Below, in pieces: positions 1 through 5,310 of a DNA stretch of 7,413 bases (positions are counted from its first letter, which is position 1; every line of letters starts with the position of its first letter). The position numbers were made by a program, and so were the translations under genes. The stretch is from SpSt-77 sp049972045 (GTDB lineage Bacteria; Chloroflexota; Anaerolineae; B4-G1; DUEL01): NCBI GenBank assembly GCA_049972045.1, contig JBMFKS010000128.1:1-7413 (forward strand), in the 5' to 3' direction. The notes below the pieces were generated by a model that had not been told where the DNA came from, ran no database searches, and was given only the letters and a program-made list of their open reading frames with translations.

Positions 1-4
1 TCAT
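1..4 (-). CDS. Start codon of a divergent gene, cut by the left edge
   Basis: Reading the minus strand, an ATG occupies positions 4 to 2 and is preceded, with a 5-nt spacer, by AGGAGG inside AAAGGAGGAGGAC (positions 17 to 5). This is one of the strongest ribosome binding sites in the window and it points left out of the sequence. Only the ATG and one further base are visible, so nothing can be said about the product. Genes divergent from a ROK repressor are often its targets, so a transporter, glycosidase or sugar enzyme for the same pathway is the natural guess. That is inference only. Confidence 0.6.
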
Positions 5-17
5 GTCCTCCTCCTTT
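5..17 (-). promoter_or_regulatory. Strong ribosome binding site of the divergent gene
   Basis: The minus strand reads AAAGGAGGAGGAC immediately before ATG. It contains two overlapping AGGAGG cores, at positions 15-10 and 12-7, the first at a good 5-nt spacing. The match to the anti-SD sequence is long enough that chance is unlikely next to an ATG. This is the only evidence for the divergent gene. Confidence 0.65.
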
Positions 18-39
18 GGGGATGAAATGGAATACCCTT

Positions 40-45
40 ATTATC
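40..45 (-). promoter_or_regulatory. Possible -10 element for the divergent gene
   Basis: The minus strand contains GATAAT (5 of 6 to TATAAT), about 36 nt before the divergent ATG. That would give a leader of roughly 29 nt. At 17 bp upstream only a poor -35 (TTCAGT, 3 of 6) is seen, so this promoter would be weak or activator-dependent. The flanking AT-rich sequence is compatible with a promoter, but the call is tentative. Confidence 0.3.
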
Positions 46-92
46 CTACAACTCGCCAAAAAACTGAAATGCGCCCGACTTTGAAAATTCAC

Positions 93-121
93 TTGACAAA
101 CTAACAGGGTTGTGGTAGAAT
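93..121 (+). promoter_or_regulatory. Near-consensus sigma-70 promoter of the ROK regulator operon
   Basis: A perfect -35 TTGACA (93-98) is followed after exactly 17 bp by TAGAAT (116-121), 5 of 6 to the -10 consensus. A TG at 113-114, one base before the -10, makes it an extended -10 promoter. Transcription would start near position 128, leaving a leader of about 59 nt before the regulator ATG at 187. It is the best promoter in the window and probably drives the regulator and the genes downstream. A promoter this strong ahead of a repressor gene suggests it is normally held off by an operator overlapping it. Confidence 0.8.
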
Positions 122-127
122 ACAAAC
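96..127. promoter_or_regulatory. Candidate operator: ACAAAC / GTTGT half-sites around the promoter
   Basis: ACAAAC occurs at 96-101, overlapping the -35, and again at 122-127, just after the -10. Between them lies the inverted, one-base-shorter GTTGT at 109-113. The three are spaced about 12-13 bp centre to centre. A further ACAAC lies at 48-52 near the possible divergent -10. ACAAACTAA at 96-104 also resembles, from memory, one arm of the xyl operators bound by XylR, another ROK repressor. The individual words are short and could be chance. The placement over the promoter is what makes them worth listing. Confidence 0.3.
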
Positions 128-186
128 GGAGAACATCGGACATTCCACGGCTTCTCCCAGTTTTGTAAGTCCATCAACCTGCCAAA

Positions 187-1428
187 ATGAGCATGCCTAC
201 TTCAGCCGATCCCCCATCCCGCTGGCCCAAGGCCACCCGTCGGCAGACCCGGGCCCACAACACCCGCCTGGTCCTGCGCACCATTTACGAACACGGCCCC
301 CTCAGCCGCGCCGACATCGCCCGCGCCACCTACCTCACCCGCACCACCGTCTCCGACGTCGTCGCCGACCTGATCCAGCAGGGCCTGGTGGAAGAAGTCG
401 GGTCCCGACCCTCTTCCGGCGGCAAGCCCCCTATCCTGCTCAATCTGGTAGACAACGCCCGCTACCTTATCGGTCTGGACCTGGCTAGCGACGCCTTCCG
501 GGGTGCACTGGTCAACCTGCGCGGCCAGATTCAGCACCGGATCAGCCTCCCCCTCCTTAGCCGCGACGGCGATCGGGCCCTGGAACTGGTCCGGGAGGCC
601 GTAGATCAACTCGTCGCGCACGCCGATCGCCCCCTCCTGGGCATCGGCATCGGCACCCCAGGGCTGGTAGATGCCGTGCGTGGAGTCGTTTACCAGGCTG
701 TCAATCTGGATTGGCAGAACCTCCCCCTACGGGCCATTTTGGAGCAGCAGTACCGCCTGCCGGTCTACGTGGCCAACGACTGCCACGCGGCCGCCCTGGC
801 CGAATACTACTTCGGCGGGAAGCGAGAACGCGAAAGCCTGGCCATCGTCAAAGTGGAACGGGGGCTGGGCGCAGGCATCGTCCTCAGCGGGCGCCTTCTC
901 TCCGGCGATTCTTTCGGCGCCGGAGAGATCGGTCACCTACGGGTGGTAGAGGGAGGAGAACCCTGCCGGTGCGGCCACACCGGCTGCCTGGAGACTATGG
1001 TCAGCACCCAGACCCTCCTGCGCCAGGCAGCTGCCATCGCCCGGAACTGTTCCGATTCCCTCCTTCACCGCTGGGCTGACGATCCCAACCGGATTTCCCT
1101 GAGTGTCGTCCTGGAAGCCTTCCAGGCTGGCGACGAGATGACCCGCCAGATGGTCCTTCAGATGGGACGCCACCTGGGGTTCGGCGTCGCCACGCTGGTC
1201 AGCGTGCTGGGCATCCGGCACGTCGTCCTGGCCGGCAGCATCACCCGCTTCGGAGAACCGCTGCTGGAAACCGTGCGTCGGGAGGTCCGCTCTCGTATGC
1301 TGGAGCGGGTCGCCGGAGAAGTCCGGGTGGACCTCTCTCCTTTTGACCCCGACGACCTGGTCATCCTGGGCGCCTCCGCGCTGGTCCTGGCCCGCCGCCT
1401 GGGACTGTTCGCACTGCTGAGGATGTAG
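187..1428 (+). CDS. ROK-family transcriptional repressor (NagC/XylR/Mlc type)
   Basis: This is a cytoplasmic DNA-binding regulator that would sense a sugar or sugar phosphate and release its operator. The N-terminus (about residues 20-85) is a winged helix-turn-helix of the MarR-like type used by ROK repressors: SRADIARATYLTRTTVSDVV, then the wing around GGKPP. The ROK/ASKHA domain fills the rest. It has a phosphate-1 loop at D98 (DLASD, with the usual DxGxT glycine replaced by Ala), the sugar-binding or catalytic Asp in AND at D198, GAGEIGH at 244-250, and the zinc motif CRCGHTGCLE with Cys260, Cys262 and Cys267. H250 is the probable fourth zinc ligand. The length of 413 residues is normal for the family (about 380-410). 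The frame is closed upstream by a stop at 166-168, so ATG 187 or the in-frame ATG 193 must be the start. Neither has a clear SD. It is the first gene after a strong promoter and probably controls its own operon and the divergent gene. The inducer is not predictable; an amino sugar is suggested by the neighbours. Confidence 0.93.
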   Translation: MSMPTSADPPSRWPKATRRQTRAHNTRLVLRTIYEHGPLSRADIARATYLTRTTVSDVVADLIQQGLVEEVGSRPSSGGKPPILLNLVDNARYLIGLDLASDAFRGALVNLRGQIQHRISLPLLSRDGDRALELVREAVDQLVAHADRPLLGIGIGTPGLVDAVRGVVYQAVNLDWQNLPLRAILEQQYRLPVYVANDCHAAALAEYYFGGKRERESLAIVKVERGLGAGIVLSGRLLSGDSFGAGEIGHLRVVEGGEPCRCGHTGCLETMVSTQTLLRQAAAIARNCSDSLLHRWADDPNRISLSVVLEAFQAGDEMTRQMVLQMGRHLGFGVATLVSVLGIRHVVLAGSITRFGEPLLETVRREVRSRMLERVAGEVRVDLSPFDPDDLVILGASALVLARRLGLFALLRM

Positions 1429-1440
1429 TTCTTCTCTACG

Positions 1441-1446
1441 AGGAGG
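1441..1446 (+). promoter_or_regulatory. Ribosome binding site of the ROK-like gene
   Basis: AGGAGG, as part of GAGGAGG, lies 4 nt before ATG 1451. It fixes this start and sits in the 22-nt gap after the repressor stop codon, so the two genes are almost certainly cotranscribed. Confidence 0.75.
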
Positions 1447-1450
1447 CCCG

Positions 1451-2890
1451 ATGTCGTTCTTCGCCATCCCACCACGAGTTGCCGCGCCGCTGGACCCGGG
1501 TTTTCGGCCCGCCGCCGTGGCCAACCGCGCCTTCCGCCAGGCAGTGGAGGAAGCCGGAGGCGGAGAGCCGCTGATCCTGGCCCTGGAGCGCCCCGGCGGC
1601 TCCATCTCCCGCCTGGAAACCCGGCTGCTCCCGGAGAAGCACCCCCATGCCGATGCCAACTTCGAGTATGCCGAGCGGCTCTTCAAGTTCTTCCTCTGGC
1701 AGCGGGGCGGCTTCCGGGCCTGGGTCGGCGGCCCTGAATCGGTCGGCCGGTACCTGCGGGCTTCCTATTCCCCTGGTGGCACTCGTGCATTTGACCACCA
1801 CTTTATGGGCGAGATGGTCTACGGCCGCCCCTTCGCCTGGACCCTCTGCCGGCCCGACGAGGCCCCCCCGGCCCAGGAGCGGTACCAGGCCTTAGGGGGA
1901 CACCTGGACGGATGCCGCATCGGCTTTGACCTGGGCGCGTCGGACCGCAAGGTAGCGGCAGTGGTGGACGGTCAGGTCGTCTTCAGCGAGGAGGTCATCT
2001 GGGAACCGTCGGTTCAGGCGGACCCCCGGTACCACTACGACGAGATTCTCCAGGGCCTGCGGCGGGCGGCCGCGTATCTGCCGCGCGTGGACGCCATCGG
2101 CGGGAGCGCGGCCGGCGTGTACGTGGAGAACCAGGTGCGGGTCGCCTCCCTCTTCCGGGGCATCCCGCCGGAGCGCTTTGACCAGGTCCGCACCCTCTTC
2201 CTGCGCCTGGGCCGGGAACTGGGAGTCCCGCTGATCGTCGTCAACGACGGCGAGGTGGCCGCGCTGGCCGGTGCGATGTCTCTGGAGACGACAGCCCTTT
2301 TGGGCGTTGCCCTGGGCTCCAGCGAGGCCGCCGGCTTCGTGACCCCCGAAGGACTCCTGACGGACTGGCTGGACGAACTGGCCTTCGCTCCCATTGACTA
2401 CAATCCCCAGGCCCCCGCAGACGAATGGTCCGGCGACCGGGGGGTTGGCTCCCAGTACCTCTCGCAACAGGCCGTCTTCCGACTGGCGCCGAAGGTGGGT
2501 ATCCACATCCCGGAGGGCATCCCCAAAGCGAAGAAACTGGCCTTCGTCCAGGAGTACCTGGAGAAAGGCCACGAGGGCGCGCGGCTCATCTGGGAGACGA
2601 TGGGCATCTACCTGGGCTACGCCATCGCTCACTACGCCGACTTCTACCCCCTCCAACACCTGCTCATCATGGGACGCTGCACGTCGGGGAGCGGCGGACG
2701 GTTGCTCCTGGAGGCCGCCCGGAACGTCCTGCGGGTGGAATTTCCGGACCTGGCCGGCCGGATCGCGATCCACCTGCCCGACGAACAAAGCCGCCGGGTG
2801 GGCCAGGCCGTCGCCGCCGCCAGTTTGCCGGTGACCCAGAAAACTGCAGTGGCGTCAGATTCATCTTGCGCTCCATCGGAGGAACGATGA
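1451..2890 (+). CDS. ROK-like sugar-kinase-fold protein with a long N-terminal extension, zinc motif absent
   Basis: This is a 479-residue protein whose second part (from about residue 155) has an ASKHA/ROK-type ATPase fold. D160 begins the phosphate-1 loop (IGFDLGASDRK), GGSAAGVYV follows the first subdomain, VVNDGEVAALAG carries the probable catalytic base D266 after N265, and GVALGSSEAAG (285-295) is the second phosphate loop. The CxCGxxGCxE zinc motif of ordinary ROK kinases is missing: the corresponding stretch reads EWSGDRGVGSQY. About 150 residues precede the kinase fold, including FEYAERLFKFFLWQRGG and an HHFMGEMVYGRPF segment. I can assign no domain to them. ROK kinases are usually near 300 residues, so this is far longer. 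There is no helix-turn-helix, signal peptide or membrane segment, so it is cytoplasmic. Retained catalytic residues suggest a sugar kinase or sugar-phosphate sensor for the imported substrate, but activity is unproven. The start is fixed by AGGAGG at 1441-1446, and the stop overlaps the next gene's ATG (ATGA at 2887-2890). Confidence 0.85.
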   Translation: MSFFAIPPRVAAPLDPGFRPAAVANRAFRQAVEEAGGGEPLILALERPGGSISRLETRLLPEKHPHADANFEYAERLFKFFLWQRGGFRAWVGGPESVGRYLRASYSPGGTRAFDHHFMGEMVYGRPFAWTLCRPDEAPPAQERYQALGGHLDGCRIGFDLGASDRKVAAVVDGQVVFSEEVIWEPSVQADPRYHYDEILQGLRRAAAYLPRVDAIGGSAAGVYVENQVRVASLFRGIPPERFDQVRTLFLRLGRELGVPLIVVNDGEVAALAGAMSLETTALLGVALGSSEAAGFVTPEGLLTDWLDELAFAPIDYNPQAPADEWSGDRGVGSQYLSQQAVFRLAPKVGIHIPEGIPKAKKLAFVQEYLEKGHEGARLIWETMGIYLGYAIAHYADFYPLQHLLIMGRCTSGSGGRLLLEAARNVLRVEFPDLAGRIAIHLPDEQSRRVGQAVAAASLPVTQKTAVASDSSCAPSEER

Positions 2891-3735
2891 ACTTCCGCAA
2901 TCCCACCGCTCAGGTTTTCGTCCCGGACGGACTGCCCCCGGAGGAGGCGTTGGCCCGGACCACCCATCTGGCCGTCGGCGCCCACCAAGACGACGTGGAG
3001 ATTCTGGCGGCGGAGGGTATCCTCCGGTGCTTCCAGCGGCCCGACCGCTGGTTCTGCGCCGTCGTGGTGACCGACGGACGCGGCTCCCCGCGCGACGGCC
3101 TGTATCGGGATTACACGGACGACCAGATGCGAGCGGTGCGGATTCAGGAGCAGAAGAAGGCCGCCGTGGTGGGCGAATACGGCGCGCTGGTTCTGCTGGA
3201 CTACCCCAGCGCAGCGGTCAAGGAGGCGCGAAATCCGAACCCCGTCGTCGATCTGGAGATGGTCTTCCGTCTGGCCCGTCCGGAGGTCGTCTACACCCAC
3301 AACCTGGCAGATAAGCATCCCACTCACGTCGCGGTGGCGCTGCGGGTGGTCCAGGCCCTGCGGCAGCTCCCACCGGAGATGCGACCCCGTCACCTCTACG
3401 GGTGCGAGGTCTGGCGGGACCTGGGCTGGCTGCCCGACACGGACAAGGTGATCCTGGATCTATCGGCCCGCGAAAATCTGCAGGTCGCCCTGCTGGGCCT
3501 CTACGACTCCCAGATCAGCGGCGGGAAACGGTACGACCTGGCAACAATGGGCCGTCGGAGGGCCAACGCGACGTACAGCGCGACCCATGAGGTGGACATC
3601 AGCACCGGGGTGACCTTCGCGATGGACCTGACCCCGCTGATAGAAGATCCGGAGCGAGACATCGCGGCCTACGTGGGCGGATTCATTGAGCGCTTCGCAC
3701 GGGAAGTGGAAACGCAACTCCGGCAACTACTGTGA
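2887..3735 (+). CDS. PIG-L / LmbE-family zinc-dependent N-deacetylase
   Basis: This 282-residue cytoplasmic enzyme belongs to the family that removes N-acetyl groups from sugar substrates such as GlcNAc-inositol, GlcNAc-malate and diacetylchitobiose. The metal and catalytic motif appears as AHQDDVE at residues 32-38: H33 and D36 are expected zinc ligands and D35 the general base. Gln replaces the usual Pro in the family's HPDD, and E38 is displaced by one. The second motif, HNLADKHPTHVA, gives H138, D142, H144 and the third expected zinc ligand H147. TDGRGSPR (63-69 region) and the R85..E88..A92 helix also match the family. ATG 2887 is the start because it has GGAGG at 2878-2882 and overlaps the upstream TGA as ATGA, which is typical of translational coupling. 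The open frame continues upstream to 2425 but only inside the ROK-like gene. No signal peptide is present, so it acts after uptake. The substrate is probably an N-acetylated sugar delivered by the transporter encoded just downstream (inference). Confidence 0.88.
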   Translation: MNFRNPTAQVFVPDGLPPEEALARTTHLAVGAHQDDVEILAAEGILRCFQRPDRWFCAVVVTDGRGSPRDGLYRDYTDDQMRAVRIQEQKKAAVVGEYGALVLLDYPSAAVKEARNPNPVVDLEMVFRLARPEVVYTHNLADKHPTHVAVALRVVQALRQLPPEMRPRHLYGCEVWRDLGWLPDTDKVILDLSARENLQVALLGLYDSQISGGKRYDLATMGRRRANATYSATHEVDISTGVTFAMDLTPLIEDPERDIAAYVGGFIERFAREVETQLRQLL

Positions 3736-3748
3736 GAAAGGAGGTGAT
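3736..3748 (+). promoter_or_regulatory. Unusually complete Shine-Dalgarno sequence in the spacer before the lipoprotein gene
   Basis: The sequence GAAAGGAGGTGAT starts one base after the deacetylase stop. AAAGGAGGTGAT within it matches the textbook complement of the 16S rRNA 3' end over its full length. The lipoprotein gene does not use it, because that gene has its own SD at 3836-3843. The nearest downstream start is GTG 3757. The segment AGGAGGTGAT (3739-3748) could also pair, with one mismatch and one bulge, with ATACCCCCT (3769-3777), which would mask it. Confidence 0.6.
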
Positions 3749-3756
3749 ACACGGAC

Positions 3757-3834
3757 GTGAAAGAGGACATACCCCCTGCCCCAACGATTTGTCGCCAGTA
3801 TCTTAACAGCCCGTTTACAGATCTATCCATTTGA
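3757..3834 (+). CDS. Possible 25-codon leader ORF (GTG start)
   Basis: GTG 3757 opens a 25-codon frame ending at TGA 3832-3834, preceded by the full-length SD at 3736-3748. The predicted peptide begins MKEDIPPAPTICRQY and ends FTDLSI. It resembles nothing I recognise and has no membrane segment or signal. Its stop lies one base before the SD of the lipoprotein gene and in the same frame as that gene, a layout suited to translational coupling. Against it: codons such as ATA, TGT and CTA are less GC-rich than in the neighbouring genes, and the spacing from AGGAGG to GTG is long at 12 nt. It may be an untranslated leader instead. Confidence 0.3.
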   Translation: MKEDIPPAPTICRQYLNSPFTDLSI

Positions 3835-3835
3835 A

Positions 3836-3843
3836 GGGAGGAG
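3836..3843 (+). promoter_or_regulatory. Ribosome binding site of the solute-binding lipoprotein
   Basis: GGGAGGAG lies 6 nt before ATG 3850. It is a strong, well-placed SD, fitting a protein that must be made in excess over the permeases, and it confirms the start that gives a proper lipoprotein signal peptide. Confidence 0.8.
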
Positions 3844-3849
3844 ACAAAA

Positions 3850-5196
3850 ATGCGCCACAAGATATGGATGCTCGCAACCGTTCTGATCATGGTGGCGGTC
3901 CTGCTGGCCGCCTGCGGGCCCGCAGCCACCCCCACCCCGACTCAGCCGCCGGCCCAGGAGCAGCCCACGCAACCGCCGGCCCAGGAGCAGCCCACGCAAC
4001 CCCCAGCGGCGGAGAAAGTCACCATCCAGGTGATGGTCGTGGACTACATCCCTGACAAGACCGACAAGTGGTTGGAAGAAGAGGTTGTCCCGGCCTTCCA
4101 GAAGGAACACCCCAACATCAATGTGGAGTTTGTCTACGTCAACTGGGGAACGCTGGACGAGACGGTCCAGGGCTACTTCGCGGCCGGCGGGGGCGCCGAC
4201 ATCCTGAATCTGGGCTCCGAGTATGTGGCGGAGTTCGGCGATCGGCTGGCGCCGCTGGGCGAGTATTTCAAGGACTGGCCCGACTGGGAGCAGTTCCTCC
4301 CCGGCACGCTGGATACGGTGATGTGGGAGGGCGAGCCACGGGGCCTGCCCTGGCTGACCGCTCCGCGCGCCTACATGTGCCGGATGGACATCCTGCAGGA
4401 GGTCGGCTGGGACCGGGTGCCCCAGACCTTTGAGGAGATGGTGAAACTGGCAGGGGACGCCACCATCGTGGAAGGCGGGGCGCTGCAGCGCCAGGGCTTC
4501 ACGCCACTGGACGACTGGCAGGAGTACATCTCCCTCATCTGGACACTGGGCGGGTCCATCTACAAAGAAGACGGCAGCCCCAACTTTGACAGCCCTGAGG
4601 CCCGTGCAGCGCTCCAGTTTATGTACGACCGGCGCCGGGCCGTCCTGCCCAACGAGCAGACCGCCGGCCTTCCGGAGACAACCGGAGCTCTGCTGGCCTC
4701 CGACCTGGTGGCCTGCCAGTGGGGCAACCTCTGGGGGGCTCCGCCGACTGGCGACCCCATCTGGGAGAAGATTGAACTCTTCCCCGGCTTCACCAATCCA
4801 GACTTCCCCCAGAGCAAGCCGGTGGTCCAGGTCTTCAACGACTGGCTGGCCGTCCCCGCCTACTCCAAGCACATCCCCGAGGCGGTGGAGTTCCTCAAGT
4901 TCCTGGGCTCCGCCGAGAACCTGAACACCTACAACTCCCACTTCGGCTCCTTCCCGCCTCGCAAGGATGCCTGGTTTGGCTATGTGGAGGAGGACGCGGT
5001 GATGAAAAAGATGGGCGAACTGATGGGCCAGTACGGCGTCGGCTTCGCCGACATCCGGGAGACGGCTCAGTTCCGCGACGTCCTGATGGCAGAGATGCCG
5101 CTCTACTTCACCGACGTTCAGGACCTGGACACCACGCTGCAGAACATTCAGGAGCAGTACACCCAGATCCTGCGGGATGCCGGGCGGTTGCCATAG
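3850..5196 (+). CDS. ABC transporter solute-binding lipoprotein, family 1 (carbohydrate)
   Basis: This 448-residue extracytoplasmic receptor binds a carbohydrate and delivers it to the membrane permeases. Residues 1-21 form a lipoprotein signal: basic MRHK, a hydrophobic core, then the lipobox LAAC with Cys22 as the lipidated residue. Residues 23 to about 55 are a flexible Pro/Gln/Thr-rich linker containing an exact repeat. The mature fold begins near EKVTIQVMVVDYI and shows SBP family-1 (MalE/UgpB-like) features: VVPAFQKEHPNINVEFVYVNW, the GGGADILNLGSEY loop, the hinge region around RGLPWLTAPRAYM, TFEEMVKLA, and the C-terminal FNDWLAVPAYSKHIPEAVEFLKFLGS. Many exposed aromatic residues suit sugar stacking. 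Length is usual for the family. It lies 114 nt after the deacetylase and 114 nt before the first permease. The hairpin in the latter gap could raise its level over the permeases. The substrate is not readable from sequence; a family-1 receptor with MalF/MalG-type permeases indicates a CUT1 system, usually for di- or oligosaccharides or glycerol phosphates. Confidence 0.93.
   Translation: MRHKIWMLATVLIMVAVLLAACGPAATPTPTQPPAQEQPTQPPAQEQPTQPPAAEKVTIQVMVVDYIPDKTDKWLEEEVVPAFQKEHPNINVEFVYVNWGTLDETVQGYFAAGGGADILNLGSEYVAEFGDRLAPLGEYFKDWPDWEQFLPGTLDTVMWEGEPRGLPWLTAPRAYMCRMDILQEVGWDRVPQTFEEMVKLAGDATIVEGGALQRQGFTPLDDWQEYISLIWTLGGSIYKEDGSPNFDSPEARAALQFMYDRRRAVLPNEQTAGLPETTGALLASDLVACQWGNLWGAPPTGDPIWEKIELFPGFTNPDFPQSKPVVQVFNDWLAVPAYSKHIPEAVEFLKFLGSAENLNTYNSHFGSFPPRKDAWFGYVEEDAVMKKMGELMGQYGVGFADIRETAQFRDVLMAEMPLYFTDVQDLDTTLQNIQEQYTQILRDAGRLP
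3946..3999 (+). repeat. Exact 27-bp tandem duplication in the lipoprotein linker
   Basis: Positions 3946-3972 and 3973-3999 are identical, each encoding the nine residues PPAQEQPTQ. A degenerate third start (CCCCCAGCG) follows. The repeat is in frame and lies in the unstructured tether between the lipid anchor and the binding domain, where length changes should be tolerated. Base-perfect identity, including third codon positions, points to a recent duplication. Confidence 0.9.
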
Positions 5197-5208
5197 AACC
5201 CGAACACC

Positions 5209-5243
5209 GGAGGTGGCAGGAGGATGTTCCTCCTGCCACCTCT
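5209..5243 (+). terminator. Strong hairpin between lipoprotein and permease genes (attenuator or mRNA-stabilising element)
   Basis: GAGGTGGCAGGAGG (5210-5223) and CCTCCTGCCACCTC (5229-5242) are perfect complements separated by the loop ATGTT, with a further G-U pair at 5209/5243. The stem is very GC-rich and begins 13 nt after the lipoprotein stop. It is followed by only TTT, then GG, so it is not a classical full terminator. A partial terminator, or a 3' stabiliser that keeps the lipoprotein message more abundant than the permease message, fits better, as the hairpin after malE does in enteric bacteria. Confidence 0.75.
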
Positions 5244-5310
5244 TTGGAGTCTCAGGCGGTTGAATAAAAAAGAAATCCAAAAATCCATCTCTGCCGGAGC
5301 AGAAAAGTAG

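Noticed and set aside
22..84. 20-codon + strand frame starting at ATG 22
   Set aside because: No SD precedes it and no promoter points at it; it lies in the divergent control region.
1425..1439. GTAG / CTAC inverted repeat at the repressor stop codon
   Set aside because: A 4-bp stem is too short to act as a terminator, and the next gene follows 22 nt after the stop.
2425..2886. Upstream extension of the deacetylase frame to an ATG at 2425
   Set aside because: The extension lies wholly inside the ROK-like gene and reads as Pro/Arg/Gly-rich noise. ATG 2887 has a good SD, an ATGA overlap and begins where family similarity begins.
3789..3830. Possible internal promoter before the lipoprotein gene (TTGTCG, TTTACA, TATCTT words)
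   Set aside because: No pair of elements has the right spacing. TTTACA lies too close to the gene, and its -10 position falls on the SD.
3823..5280. Long minus-strand open frame (485 codons) opposite the lipoprotein gene
   Set aside because: It is a shadow of the coding strand in GC-rich DNA. Its translation is low-complexity and shows no family motif, while the + strand carries a clear lipoprotein with SD and lipobox.
5260..5310. 16-codon TTG frame ending directly before the permease ATG
   Set aside because: It is short, lysine-rich and arises from the A-rich stretch; only a weak GGAG lies upstream. Its contact with the ATG is probably chance.
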